Below, in pieces: positions 10,922 to 21,703 of a stretch of 64,000 nucleotides of DNA. Where the stretch lies: positions 12,909,501 to 12,973,500 of the forward strand of contig OX031060.1 of assembly GCA_943736015.1 (NCBI GenBank), written 5' to 3'. The translations under genes and the position numbers were made by a program. The number at the start of each line of letters is the position of its first letter. Position 1 is the stretch's first letter. The notes below the pieces were generated by a model. That model saw only the letters and a program-made list of their open reading frames with translations. It did no database searches and was not told where the DNA came from. This DNA is from Tridacna crocea. Taxonomy: Eukaryota; Mollusca; Bivalvia; Cardiida; Cardiidae.

Positions 10922-11151
10922 TTAACCCATTACCACACAATCCCTAATTCTGATGATCCTGAGAAAGAAGCCTTCTGAAAACAATGTGGGAAAAGGAGAA
11001 AATTTCTGGTAACCAGCATTTTCTCCTTTTCCGACAATGTTTTCTACTTTCCATAAAACAAATTTTAAATTGTCAGTGCCTTTTATTTTGTTGTTTGCAA
11101 ATTCTTTCAATTTAGACAAGCCTAAAATATCATTGTTTGGTAATGAGTTTA
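10922..11151 (+). mobile_element. PalA copy sharing its end with the next
   Basis: Left TTAA; the right junction is GAGTTTACCC, a mutated TTAA shared with the following copy. Core left arm is GAAAATTTCTGG, one-sided change. Confidence 0.85.
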
Positions 11152-11365
11152 CCCATTAACACACAATCCAAACTTTTGACGACCCTGAAGGAGAAAGCTT
11201 TTGAAAACATTGATGGAAAAGGAGAAAATGCTGATAATCAGCATTTTCTTTTTTTCACATATTTTCTGCCCTGCTGAAAACAAATTTGAATTGTTTAGTT
11301 ATTTTGTTGTCTGCAAGATCTTTCAATGTAGACAGAATAAATATTGTTGTTTGGCAATGAGTTAA
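11148..11365 (+). mobile_element. PalA copy with compensated core GCTGATAATCAGC
   Basis: Both inner arms changed together (GCTGAT / ATCAGC), so the inner hairpin is retained although the outer right arm has decayed to TTTTTTTCACATA. Ends share TTTA/TTAA with both neighbours. Confidence 0.8.
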
Positions 11366-11613
11366 CCCTTTACCAAACCAGTAACTTGCAACTTATCTAA
11401 CTTAGAACCATTTGCAGATTACCAGTTATACCGGGGTATGTTGCCTAAATGATGAAATTTATCTTTGATAGGATAGAAAACATTGTAGGAGAAGAAGAAT
11501 ATGCTGGTAACCAGCAGTGCTGGTAACCAGCATTATCTCCTATTCCCATAATGTTTTTCAAAGCCCTCCCTCTCAGGGTCATTAAAGGTTGGGATTGTGT
11601 AGTAAAGGTTTAA
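11362..11613 (-). mobile_element. PalA copy with duplicated core centre
   Basis: Starts in the TTAA of the previous copy. The centre TGCTGGTAACCAGCA occurs twice in tandem (about 11502-11533). Confidence 0.85.
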
Positions 11614-11629
11614 GCCTTTTGCAGCCAAA

Positions 11630-11825
11630 TAATCCTCTTTACCAAACAATCCCTGGTTTTTACAACTCTGAGATAGAAGCCTTTTGGCATTTTCTTCTTT
11701 TCATGCAATGTTTACTATCAGGTTGGATACAAAGTTCATTTCTTGAGTTACACTTATTTTTGTAGTCTGAAAGTGCTTTCAGATAATGGACCAATCTAAA
11801 ATTTTATTGTTTGGCAAAGACTTAA
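11630..11825 (+). mobile_element. PalA copy lacking the left core arm
   Basis: AGAAGCCTTTTGGCATTTTC joins the left half straight to the right arm, a clean loss of one hairpin arm. Confidence 0.75.
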
Positions 11826-11828
11826 TTC

Positions 11829-12033
11829 TTAACCAAATGGTAAAATTTCAGACTTGACCAATTTCAAGGTACATGTACATGTATTTGCATTTAAGGTGAC
11901 AAAACTTTTTACATGAGGAAACAGTTTATGACTGTAATAGTTGACAATAGTGTGGATAGAAGAGAAAGTGCCAGTTACCAGCAATTTCTCTTTTCAAATA
12001 AGCTTTCCAAAACCTTCTACCTGTGAAAGGATG
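11829..12033 (-). mobile_element. Decayed PalA copy
   Basis: Left end TTAACCAAATGG; core GCCAGTTACCAGC with weak outer arms. Confidence 0.55.
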
Positions 12034-12268
12034 AACTCTTTACTACACAATCCTTAGTTTTAATGACCCTGACAAAGAAGAGTTGTAAAACACATGATGG
12101 GAGAAGGGATTACTGCTGGAATCCAGCATTTTCCCCTTTTCTCACTGTGTTCGCTCTCCTGTCAGAAACAAATTCCGTCATTTGAGCCACATGTAATAAA
12201 TTGTCAACTGCAATTTATGCTTTCCATTTTGAACCAATCTAAAATTTTGTCATGTGATAAAGAGTTAA
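12032..12268 (+). mobile_element. PalA copy, diverged
   Basis: Starts TGAACTCTTTACTACACAATCC and ends AAAGAGTTAA. Core GCTGGAATCCAGC is symmetric about a new centre; outer arms are decayed. Confidence 0.75.
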
Positions 12269-12363
12269 TTCTAGTAAACTCCTGTATCCCATGACCTCTA
12301 CATAATTATGTTCTGCAGTCGAATGCAAATTTGGCCATATTGGCCATAGGTGGCAGAGGATAC

Positions 12364-12420
12364 AGTGGTAGATCCACAGTCAGACTTGAAGAGACTTCAT
12401 ATTCTGTATAGTCTGATCCT
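12364..12420. repeat. Snap60 fold-back copy, decayed
   Basis: GGTAGATCCACAGTCAGACT opposed to AGTCTGATCC. Arms are shorter than in the 45.6-kb copy. Confidence 0.5.
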
Positions 12421-12435
12421 ATTTCTATGCCATCC

Positions 12436-12657
12436 TTAACTCTTTACCACACAATTTTAACGACCCTGAAATAGAGACCTTCTGAAAACATTGTGGGAAA
12501 AGGAGAAAATGCTGGTTACCAGCATTTTCTCCTTTTCCCACAATGTTTTCTTCCCTGCTGGAAACAAATTTCAATTTTTGATTTACGTTTATTTTGTCAT
12601 CTGCAAGTGCTTTCAATTTGGACCAGCCTAAAATTTTGTCGTTTGGTAAAGAGTTGA
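12436..12657 (+). mobile_element. PalA copy, perfect core
   Basis: TTAA left, TTGA right. About 10 bp shorter than usual after CACACAAT. Confidence 0.88.
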
Positions 12658-12857
12658 AAGTGTCTTAGAAGTTTGTGCAATGGAAGAGTCATGAGCAGAG
12701 ATAGTTATTTTTGAATGAGATTAGCCCAATTTTTCTGGCTGTCTGATGTTTAGGAAGTTCAGATTTTAGAACAGTCACTATTATTGCAGTCATTTTTGCA
12801 AATTACATGATGTGTCATTCATCACATGACTGGCCTAGCTGAACGGCCTTTATCTGT

Positions 12858-13087
12858 TTAACCCTTTACCACACAACCCCGACTTTTAAACGACCCTGTG
12901 AAAGAAGCCTTCTGAAAACATTGTGGAAAAAGGAGAAAATGCTTGTAACCAGCATTTTCTCCTTTTCCCACTATGTTTTCTTCCCTTCCCAAAAGAAATT
13001 TCAAATTTTCAGTCACTTTTATTTTGTCGTCTATAAATGCTTTTGATTTGGACCAGTCTAGAATTTTGTTGTTTGATACAGGGTTAA
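12858..13087 (+). mobile_element. PalA copy, full length
   Basis: TTAA both ends. Core GCTTGTAACCAGC with one mismatch. Right TTAA is shared with the next element. Confidence 0.88.
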
Positions 13088-13310
13088 TTCTTTACTCTAT
13101 ACTAAAGGACAAAGTTTTTGATCAGTTTCAATTTAACGAGATAAGAATTTGACTCAAATAATGGGATTAGCCTTTGAAGAAGTAGGAAGCATTCATGAAA
13201 AAGGTGGAAATGCGGTCATTAGCATTTTCACCTTTTCTCACATATTTTTGGAAATTTATAGTCCATTTTCTCAGGTATGCACATACTAGGTATTGTTTAG
13301 CTAGAGTGTT
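13084..13310 (-). mobile_element. PalA copy, strongly diverged
   Basis: Begins in the TTAA of the previous copy. Core arms read AAAGGTGGAAATGC / GCATTTTCACCTTT, so the GGTG/CACC change is present in both arms, as in subfamily A3. Confidence 0.6.
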
Positions 13311-13329
13311 CAGTTTACAAAATTATCAA

Positions 13330-13430
13330 TGCTTTTACAACTCTGAAGATGATGGCTTTTACCAATTTTTTTCTCCTTTTTCCACAATGATACCCTATCA
13401 AAGGCAAATCTCATCACCTATCATGCAATA
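13330..13430 (+). mobile_element. PalA fragment
   Basis: TTTCTCCTTTTTCCACAATG and ACCCTATCAAAGGCA mark a core right arm and the start of a right half. Confidence 0.45.
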
Positions 13431-13556
13431 AAAACATTTTTGGTGACTTCATTAGACTATTCCAACAGTTAAATTCTTTCATTTTAGATACAGTTAATTA
13501 ATACATTGTCTGCATTCGCTTTCTATTAATATAGGTCAAAATTTCATGGTTTATTA

Positions 13557-13778
13557 TTTTCCAAAACAATCCCTGGTTTTTAAGACCCTGACATAGAAGC
13601 GTTTTGAAAACATTGTGAGAAAAAGGAGAAAATGCTTGTCACCAGGATTTTCTCCTTTTCCCACAATGTTTTCCACCCTTTTTAGAACAAATTTCAATTT
13701 TTGAGTCACATTAATTTTGTCTATGTGGATGCTTTCAATTTGGACCAGTCTAAAATTTTGTCGTTTGATAAAAAATCA
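13557..13778 (+). mobile_element. PalA copy, both TTAA ends decayed
   Basis: Left half is the CCCTGGTTTTTAAGACCC type. Core GCTTGTCACCAGG has two mismatches. Confidence 0.75.
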
Positions 13779-13792
13779 AAGTATTTAACAGA

Positions 13793-13907
13793 CAACAAAA
13801 TGTCAGACACATATATTTTGATTTCTTTTGGTCCATGTTTAGTTTGTTGTCTGCCAATCTTTTGAATTTGGTAGAACCTAAAATTTTGTTGTCTGGTAAA
13901 GAGTAAA
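13793..13907. mobile_element. 115-bp PalA derivative without core
   Basis: ACAGACAACAAAATGTCAGA is joined to a right half ending GTCTGGTAAAGAGTAA; the palindrome is absent. Confidence 0.5.
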
Positions 13908-14109
13908 CATAGTCATGTACACACACAGGATTTACTTGACAATTATAGAAAGTACATTAGTTCTAATATCACATGAATTTATTTGTATTTACTCACAATG
14001 GTGTGATATCATTATAAATAGTGCAAGGTTATACAAAGGATAGATTGTTTTGTAAAATTATTATCATAATCTAAACCATTTTACTGATATTTAGGAAATG
14101 TTATCTTAA

Positions 14110-15250
14110 AAGTGTGGTTCTTTTGTCTTCCTTTATGTCGCGGTGTGGTTTCTGATGTCAGTCAGCCCTTTCGTCTCTCTGTAAGTCTTTTTCTTGTTTA
14201 TGCGATAAAGTCTGCCAATATTGTGATCAGATTTTCGTGAAACTTTCACAGTTTGTTTATCTTATCCAAAGCTTCACTCCTATTGATTTGGGAAAAGTTG
14301 CCATTTCACATTAAAAATTTCAGTTTCTTTTTTACGCATTAAGTCTGTATAAATTTATAGTCAGATTTCCATGAAACTTGCACAGTTTGAAAGTTTGTAA
14401 AATTTCCATTTTATGGTTACATGGTATTAAAGGTGGGTATTTAGAATTTTCACATCACACCAAATTGAAAAATATATATGTCACTGAAATTTATATGAAA
14501 AAACAACACATATCATCAGTAATTAAGAATCATAAGATTAGAAAAAAAATTTTGTTTGGTGGTATTCCCTTAAAAGTAGCCTCTTAAGCTATTTTTAGAT
14601 TTCCCGCCAAAATCAAAAAAGCATGGTGGGAATGTTAAGTGACTTGCACGTGACTTATGACTATTAAATTCCATAACATGACAACCATTTAATTATTTTC
14701 CATAATGTCTAGAACTTCGGATGCTATGTTTGAAGCTTCGTCTGTATATTTCTGGTATGTAAATGAGTGAGTTGCTCATGTAAAAATAGACCATGTTTCC
14801 CTTCAGTGTCGACCTGGGCTGTAGTAAATCTCTAATTTATCTAGCTGTTCGATGGTTTTCGACTACTGGGGTTTAATGAATGAAAGTTTTAAGGCTCTGG
14901 GAGTAAAAGGATGATTTTTTTGTATTTTTTGTAAAATTTTGTCCCAAAATCTGACGGGCCACCTTCAAAGTCTGCATTTTCAATCCGCTAAACTGTGAAA
15001 CTTTTTCATGTTGTTGTTTTTTCGTATCATCTATAGTAGCTTCAACCATATTGATTTTTAAAAAAAATCAAACCAACTGTATGGGAAAAGTAGCCATTTC
15101 ATTATTCAACTTGAAAATTTCCATTTCTGGTTTAAACATTGAAATCAGTATTTGTGGTCAGATTTTGATGACACCTGCACAGTCACTGCCAGTAGAGTGC
15201 TTTCAATGGCCCTCAAGATCCTCTATTTTCCTGCCATATCATCAAAAGAC
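14110..15250 (+). repeat. Interspersed repeat with degenerate internal units
   Basis: CAGATTTTCGTGAAACTTTC (14228), CAGATTTCCATGAAACTTGC (14364) and GGTCAGATTTTGATGACACC (15158) are each preceded by a similar 60-100-bp block ending GGGAAAAGTWGCCATTTCA. CGTCTCTCTGTAAGTC near 14175 recalls the common bivalve TCTGTCCGTC repeats. No coding potential seen. Confidence 0.5.
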
Positions 15251-15284
15251 AAAAGTGTTCTATCTTGGAGGCTAAAAATCTGGA

Positions 15285-15428
15285 ATTCGTTTTTGATTGG
15301 GAAGAAAACATAATGGGAAAAGGAAAAAAGTGTTGGTAACAGCATTTTCTCCTTTTCCCACCTTGTGTTCAAAAGCTGTCTTTGTTGGGATTGTTATAAC
15401 TGGGGATTGTGTTGTTAAGAGTTTTTAA
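15285..15428 (-). mobile_element. PalA copy, left half missing
   Basis: Core GTGTTGGTAACAGCATTTTC is offset by one base; ends GTTTTTAA. Confidence 0.6.
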
Positions 15429-15536
15429 TTGTGCCAGCTGACAAAGTTTCAGCCTTTCCCAAATGAAACATCTCACAGATGACCAAGAAAATGTTTCTCA
15501 ATTGATAAAGTTTGTCCTAAAGAAGGCAGAAAGCCA

Positions 15537-16211
15537 TTGTCTCCCGCTGGATGGCATTCTACAATTACACATCCAAGGGCGGATCCAGAGGGGGGGGTCC
15601 GGACCCCCCCTGGAATTTTGGCAAAAATGTGGTTATCGGATTCGTGAAATGGTACTGGTTTGATATTGCACAGCATTTATGTGAAATACAGTCAGAATTT
15701 TTTTTTAAAAAAAGGGGGTTCTAAATGTTGAAACCTCCTCATGGTTAGAACTGGAAACGTTGACTTTTCTTGGAGACGGCTTACATCCTCTGAAATCCGG
15801 AAACCAAAGTATCATATAATAAGATGAGTGCGTTTTCGGTGGGACCCCCCTGAGAAAGTTATCTAGATCCGTGCATGACATCTATCTAATTTTGGCATGC
15901 TGGATATACAAGTGGAGTAATTTTTCAAAACAGCAAACGTAACTTAGAATTTCAAAATGAAATAAACGTTTACTCAATAAAACGCTACTTGGTGCGATTC
16001 ATTCACTATGATCGGCGAGCATGTAACCTTTGCATCAGCCATTTATTAAAAGAGCCACAACATGCCTTGGTAAATTATAGGCTAATAGCTTCGGTATCAT
16101 AAGCCCAGTAGCCCTTTTCCTAGATATTAGAAGGATGGGTGATTCTTCATAGCAGAGGTACGGGGTCGAATCCTCCACGAATATGATATGACTGTGCAGA
16201 TAACAGACAGA
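15537..16211. mobile_element. Element B copy, with a nested hAT-like insertion
   Basis: Starts CTCCCGCTGGATGGCATTCT and shares CAATAAAACGCTAC, GATTCATTCACTATGATC and CACGAATATGATATG segments with 39098-39453. Net of the 304-bp nested element it is about 370 bp. The 11-14-bp target duplications at both copies suggest retroposition. GGGGTCGAATCCTCC near its 3' end resembles a tRNA B box. Confidence 0.65.
15574..15877. mobile_element. 304-bp hAT-like MITE inside element B
   Basis: Ends CAAGGGCGGATCCAG / CTAGATCCGTGCATG are imperfect inverted repeats followed inward by G- and C-runs (GGGGGGGTCCGGACCCCCC; GGGACCCCCCTGAG). ACATC flanks both sides, and the 39-kb copy of B has the uninterrupted site. 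The CAGGGGCGGATC-like end fits hAT, but hAT normally gives 8-bp duplications, so the class is tentative. Confidence 0.6.
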
Positions 16212-16364
16212 AGGCATTGTGGGCAAAGGATTATGCTCGGGTAAGAAAGGTTTTTGCCTTTTTCCACAATGTTTTCAAAAAGGTGTTCATCAGGGACCCG
16301 GATTTTAAAACTTGGAATGATATGGTAAATCTAAGGATTAAAGTTTAAAAAAAAGGTGAGCTAA

Positions 16365-16650
16365 TTAACCCATTACCACACAATCCCTACTTTTGACGCC
16401 CATCAGAAAAAAGCCTTTATAGAAAACCCTTTTACCACACAGTGACGACTTTTGATGATCCTAGAAGAAGCCTTTAGAAAACATTGTGGGAAAAGGAGAA
16501 AATGCTGGTAACCAGCATTTTCTCCTTTTCCCACAATGTTTTCTACCCTTCCCAAACCAAATTCAAATTTTTCAGTCATGTTTATTTTGTCGTCTAAATT
16601 TGCTTTCAATTTGGACCAGTCTAAAATATTGTTGCTTGGTAATGGGTTAA
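16365..16650 (+). mobile_element. PalA copy with duplicated left end
   Basis: TTAA both ends. A second left end (CCCTTTTACCACACAGTGACG) begins at about 16426 inside the first, so two copies are fused. Core and right half are intact. Confidence 0.85.
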
Positions 16651-16734
16651 ATCAGCCTTTCATGCTGGATAAAAATATCCAAGTAAACTTAATGCTCTTA
16701 CCAGTGTGCTATTCAGCAGAATACCTGGTCTTAG

Positions 16735-16797
16735 TGGATAGTGTTGATCAAAGATCAGACAGTGTTTTGGGCAGACTTATCTTGATCTAATCTGGCA
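16735..16797. repeat. Snap60 fold-back copy
   Basis: GATAGTGTTGATCAAAGATC opposes CTTATCTTGATCTAATCT; the middle is diverged. Confidence 0.5.
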
Positions 16798-16838
16798 GCA
16801 AGTAAAACCACAGTCATGAAAGGAGCCTAGACATGTAG

Positions 16839-17066
16839 GCCTACCACAAAAGCCTGAGTTTTAATGACCTTGAGAAAGAAACCTTTCAGAAAACATCGTT
16901 GGAAAAGGAAAAGATGCTAGTTAAAAAGCATTTTCTCCTTTTTCCACAATGGTTTTTACCCTTAGTATCAAAGACAGAAATCATGACTTGAGCTACATTT
17001 ATTCTGTCGTCTGCAAAAGATTCAATCTTTTGGAGTAAAAATATTTGTAGTTTGATAAAGAGTTAA
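16839..17066 (+). mobile_element. PalA copy, diverged core
   Basis: Core GCTAGTTAAAAAGC no longer pairs at the centre. Right TTAA shared with the next copy. Confidence 0.75.
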
Positions 17067-17291
17067 CTCACTACCAAACGACAATATTTAAGGCTTGTCC
17101 AAATTGAAAGCATGTGCAGACGACAAAGTAATAGTGAATGAAAATTTAAAATTTGTTTTGTGATGAGTAGAAAACATTGTGGGAAAAGAAGAAAAGCTGG
17201 TTACCAGCATTTTCTCCTTTTCCCACAATGTTTTCTAAAGCCTTCTTTTTCAGTGTCATCAAAAGTCGTCATTGTGTGGTAAAAGGTTTAA
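17063..17291 (-). mobile_element. PalA copy, tail-to-tail with its neighbour
   Basis: Starts in the neighbour's TTAA. Left arm has lost two bases (GAAGAAAAGCTGG) against GCATTTTCTCC. Confidence 0.88.
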
Positions 17292-17587
17292 ATAAGAAGG
17301 TAGAGAAGGCTGTAATTTAACAAACTTTGATCATGTGCCCCAATAGCTAGCAGTCGATGAGTCATCATGATAAAACATCAAAACTTACTTTTTGCCCTTT
17401 GAGCTGTATCGCAACTTTGGTTGTTTTTGGCAGGCAATGAAGTTCATGATCATACTGCACAAAAATTACAGTCTGATCGTAGATCTGCACTTTCAGCTAC
17501 GTTTCGACACAGTATTATTTAGGCTATACTGTCCTTGAAATGTCAGTCTTTTGGTGCATCTAGCTGCTAAACAGTGTGCAATCCAAG

Positions 17588-18237
17588 CTTAGCTCATACC
17601 TTTTGAATCATATTTTAACGACCCTGAGAAAGAGCCCTTTCAAAAGCACTGTGGGAAAAGGTAAAACATGTTAGTCAACGCCATTTTCTCCTCCCCTTAC
17701 TTCAGGCCCTGGTAGCTCAGTTGGTACCCTTAAGGACTTAAGAACAGGGGGTTGTGGGTTTTATCCCAGCGGCTCTGTCAATTTCTTTCCTGAGGATTGA
17801 TAATGGTCATTGTGACAGGATTCATTTCACTCCCATCGCTAACCATTGTTTCAACAATGGTAATGTGAAAAAGCAGCCAGTGGCTTGGAAAGAAATTGTG
17901 TGGAGAACTGGTAAAAGAGACTCCAGGAAAGCATGCATAGGTGCACGGCCGTCGCAATATAACTGAATAATGTTGAAAGCGGCATTAAACACCATGCAAT
18001 CAATCAATCAATCAATCAATCCGCTCCCTTCAATGTTTTCTAACCTTATAAAGACGAATCTAATTGTGTTATTGACAGAACACAGGTAACCAGCATTTTC
18101 TTCCTTACCCAAAATTTTTTCTAACTTTTCAGAGACAATTTTTATCTTTTTGAGTGACAAAATAAAAGTTAATTTGTTTTCTGCAAATATTGTCAACTGT
18201 GATCAGGCTAAAATTTTGTGGTGTGGTAAAGAGTTAA
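17588..18237 (+). mobile_element. PalA copies split by SINE-2
   Basis: Left part 17588-17703 (TTTTAACGACCCTGAGAAAG) stops in the core right arm and resumes after the SINE with CTCCCTTCAATGTTTTCTAA. A second core right arm at 18088-18115 shows that a further truncated copy supplies the terminal TTAA. Confidence 0.65.
17704..18020 (+). mobile_element. SINE-2 copy, full length
   Basis: A box TAGCTCAGTTGGTA; the B box region (GTTGTGGGTTTTATCCC) is degraded. Body CAATTTCTTTCCTGAGGA, 3' end GCGGCATTAAACACC and a (CAAT)n tail. Inserted in the core right arm of a PalA copy. Confidence 0.88.
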
Positions 18238-18239
18238 AT

Positions 18240-19090
18240 AAGCAGTGTTGATGTCTTTTAATCTGGTTACACCCATGCACCCAGCAGAGCACACTCTGGA
18301 TGGGCAGCACCAAACTCCTTCTATTTATGGTCCCTTCAAATTCAACCGTGTTTTCCAAATATTTTTCTTTTCACAAGACTGTTGTTATTCAGGAGATTAG
18401 CAGCCATGCAATTCCCCCCCCCCCCACACACACACACTTACAAATGCACATACTGATGATAGAACAGATAATTATCAACTCAAAGTACATGAATGAATGA
18501 CTTTAGTGACTTATACATCTTTTACATAGTCAGTTAAAACCAAATTAATTTTAAAATGCCTCGCATGATACAATTCTCTCGCTTTCTCTCTCTCTTTCAT
18601 TTTCTGTCACTGCTGTCTCGCTCTCAAAATTTTATTACCTCGTGTTTGTTACATATTTGATCAAACTATGCATAAAAAATTATTCAAATATGTGTGCAGT
18701 CTCTCTCTCACATGTAATTGTATTATTACTTGGAGTGTCATTCATCATTTATAGGATTTATTTAAGTTTTGTTTTGATATACTTCTGCCAAAAAAGCCCA
18801 CTTGGTTCTACTCTTACCAAGTGACACAACATAGATGTTTTACTATTTACACACAGTTATTTTTTATGAACAAAGAACAAGAAAGACAAAACAATGTTTA
18901 CATGTTCACGGTAGTGTATGTCTGCGGTCTGACCTTAATCTTGAATGTTTACAGAAAAGGATCTTACACTTTGTACCTCAGGCCAGCAATGAATCATACA
19001 AGTACTTCAGCTGTGATATTTCATTGTAAGAGAATGAAATGACAAAACCAGATAGACATTTTACTTTGAAGCCAAATAGTTTCCATCAGT
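18240..19090. other. AT-rich stretch, nothing beyond simple repeats
   Basis: Short open frames of 60-73 codons have no recognisable domain. A CT-rich run lies at about 18573-18620. Confidence 0.35.
18411..18435. repeat. C-run and CA microsatellite
   Basis: About a dozen C followed by (CA)n. Confidence 0.9.
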
Positions 19091-19094
19091 ATTA

Positions 19095-19290
19095 GCGGTC
19101 CTGCATTATAAGCGTAGTGGTAAAAGTGTCAATCAGCCACTGGTTCAGTCCTCTGATATAGGTACTTGTTTTTCTGTTTAGAGTGTCCTTGAGCAAAACA
19201 CTTTCACAGATGAGTTAGGTACTATGCCGTAAATATTTGTAAAACCAAGGACACACATGAACAACTGTTGCCATATATACAAAGGAAATA
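19095..19290 (+). mobile_element. Possible tRNA-derived SINE
   Basis: ATTATAAGCGTAGTGGTAAA resembles an A box region and CACTGGTTCAGTCC a B box. TTGAGCAAAACACTTTCA recalls a body motif of several animal SINEs. No tail or target duplication identified. Confidence 0.4.
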
Positions 19291-19460
19291 ATGTTGAAAA
19301 CAATCCAAATCAATACTGAATTAATACTAGTTTAAAATGAATGTCAGCATGTCATAAGGGTGAGGTGTATGCACAAAATACTGTTATGCATTTGGATGTT
19401 GCATGAAAACAGGTCATTTTTAAGTCTCATGGCAACAGCTGTAACTCAAACCTATTTCCC

Positions 19461-19610
19461 TTAACCCTATCACACACAATCTTAAGTTTGAATCACCCTG
19501 AGCAAGAAGGCTTTTAAAAACATTGTTGGAAAAGGAGAAAATGCTGGTAACCACCATCTTCTTCTTTTGGAAAAATGTTTTTTCCGTCTTCAAAGCAAAT
19601 TCAATGTGTA
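19461..19610 (+). mobile_element. PalA copy, right half missing
   Basis: TTAACCCTATCACACACAAT start. Core GCTGGTAACCACC pairs poorly with the decayed right arm (CTTCTTCTTTTGG). Confidence 0.65.
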
Positions 19611-19710
19611 CAGAATAACATACAAAATAATTAATGAAATGAATGACAAACATACACCCGGCCCCATGGGTCAAAAAGTCACAAGTAGTTAAGAATGTCT
19701 TCTTAGTATA

Positions 19711-19940
19711 TTAACCCTTTACCAGATGAAAACAATTAGCTTTGTCCAAATTGAAAGCATTTGCAGACAACAATTTCAATGTGGACCAAATGGTGCAGTT
19801 TTTCCTTGATTTTCCCACAATGTTTTTCTACCCTTTACAGAACAAATTTCAAATTTTCAGTCACATTTTTTTTTGTCGTCTGCAAATGCTTTCGATTTAG
19901 ACAAGCCTAGAATATTGTCGTTTGGTAATTGAGTTATTAA
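19711..19940. mobile_element. PalA mosaic: two right-type halves, half core
   Basis: The left side is a complement of a right half (GCATTTGCAGACAACAATTTC) and the right side is a normal right half. Only TTTTCCCACAATG of the core is left. Confidence 0.75.
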
Positions 19941-19990
19941 GATGTAACTATATTATTCTACACTGTCACCAAAGGCGTTGGTACACACAG

Positions 19991-20219
19991 TTAACCCATT
20001 ACCACACAATCCCTACTTTTGACGCCCCTGAGAAAGAAGCCTTTAGAAAACATTGTGGGAAAAGGAGAAAATGCTGGTAACCAGCATTTGCTCCTTTTCC
20101 CACAATGTTTTCTGCCCTTCACAAAACAAATTTCAAATTTTCAGTCACTTTCATTTTGTCGTCTGCAAATGCTTGCAATTTGGACCAGTCTACAATATTG
20201 TTGTCTGGTAATGGGTTAA
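19991..20219 (+). mobile_element. PalA copy, full length
   Basis: TTAACCCATTACCACACAATC .. GGTAATGGGTTAA. One mismatch in the right arm (GCATTTGCTCC). Confidence 0.9.
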
Positions 20220-20317
20220 ACCAGCAACCCAAGTGGCAGTTAGCTTTATCATTTTTTCCATGGATACTTATACATAGAATTAACTAAACCAGGTGCTACA
20301 TGTATATTATATATTTC

Positions 20318-20544
20318 TTAACCCATTACCAAACGGCAATATTTTAGACTGGTCCAAATTGAAAGCATTTGCAGACGACGAAATAAAGGTGACTAAAAAA
20401 TAGAAATTTGATCTGGGAAGGGTAGAAAACAGTGGGAAAAGGAGAAAATGCTGGTTACCAGCATTTTCTTCTTTTCCTACAGTGTTTTCAGAAGACTTCT
20501 TTTTCAGAGACATCAAAAGTAGGGATTGTGTGGTCATGGGTTAA
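20318..20544 (-). mobile_element. PalA copy, full length
   Basis: TTAA both ends. Left arm is short by a few bases (ACAGTGGGAAAAGG) and the right arm has CTACAGTG. Confidence 0.9.
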
Positions 20545-20668
20545 AGAGAAAAATATGTTAAGTTTCTAACTTTTTATCAAATGACATTAAATTGGGCATT
20601 TTAAAACAGATCTAAAGAAGATATAAAACAAGACTGAACTTTCTGTGCAGTCATTTCCGTAGTATGTA

Positions 20669-21199
20669 CACGGTGAGGAAACTACATAGACGGAGCCATT
20701 GGCTCTGTTAAGGAAATCTTGTGTGGGTTTTTCCGGTCACGTGCGGCGCCGTCAATATCGGCTGTTTCGGTGGACACGAAAACGTAAGTCTCCCATTTAT
20801 TGTCAAAATTTGATTTTATACTGAACACTAGCGAGAAAAGTGGAATTGTATGAGGGGCCTATGACTTTCAACTTACTTCCTTGTCCGTTGCGAGTTCCAA
20901 GTCGGCGCGGTTTTGTCTGAAACACTTTTGCCGTGAGCCACGGTGAGGTAAACAAAGGTCATTTTCTATAATGACCACAGGCTTTCTATTGCTCTTTCTG
21001 CATAAAAATTATACTTATCTAAATGTTTACACCGTCCGAATGTATGAATTGATTATCTAATCCTTCCCCACTCACGAAAAACAAAATTTGAATCAAAATA
21101 AAAAAAAATGAGAAAAAATAAACAATGGCTCTGTCTATATCGGCCGGCTCTGTCTATATCGGCTGGCTCCGCTGTATGAGGGCGAGTTTTAGAAGCGAT
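20669..21199 (+). repeat. Left terminal inverted repeat of the 2.3-kb element
   Basis: Contains GGCTCTGTCTATATCGGC in tandem at about 21126-21165, CG-rich patches (GTGCGGCGCCGTC) and ends ..GAGTTTTAGAAGCGAT. Confidence 0.85.
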
Positions 21200-21299
21200 A
21201 GGTTTTTTTCGCTATTGGGTTTACCAGTCAAAAGTTAGATTTTTTGAAAGTTATTTTTGGAATGGTGATGCTTTTCTCGAACCATCTATCATTTCAAAA

Positions 21300-21540
21300 A
21301 GGGCGGTCACGTGTTTGAGTGGTTAAAGTGGTTGACTTCAGTGCTCTTGATCATTCGACCATATCACCCTGTGGGTACAGGGCACTCTCGGACAACGTGG
21401 ACAAGCCAAGTTCTGCTTGCGGGTGTGTCGGATGTTTTTCCCGGGATACTCCCGGGGTACTCCCGTTTCCTCCCACTTACCGATCCATTCGTCTCAATAC
21501 CAGTTTAACAGCTTGGGGGACGCAAAACTGAATAAAACCA
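21300..21540 (+). mobile_element. SINE with Leu/Ser-tRNA-like head, nested
   Basis: GGCGGTCACGTGTTTGAGTG followed by GTTAAAGTGGTTGACTTC resembles the 5' half of a class II tRNA. The body holds CCCGGGATACTCCCGGGGTA and TTTCCTCCCACTTACC, and the 3' end is GAATAAAACCAA. The B box is weak. Confidence 0.6.
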
Positions 21541-21703
21541 ATATTTGAGAATAATCTTTGTAAAAGTTTTGCAGGTATGTCTGAAGTTGACACTCCAGAC
21601 TTGAGTACTTACTTTTAGCTTGACTGCACGAAGTGTAAAGAGCTATTGTAGTCACCTCGGTCGTCCGCGTTCCCGTGCGCGTCCGCGCTCCCGTCACACT
21701 GAT

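Larger units (their letters stand above)
15447..16340 (-). mobile_element. PalA copy split by element B
   Basis: Left half 15447-15536 and right part 16198-16340 belong together. CAGAAAGCCATTGT before and CAGAAGGCATTGT after the insertion are its target duplication. The core (ATGCTCGGGTAAG) is decayed. Confidence 0.65.

Noticed and set aside
16035..16226. GGGGTCGAATCCTCC as part of a tRNA gene
   Set aside because: Only a B-box-like match; no acceptor stem or A box at proper spacing.
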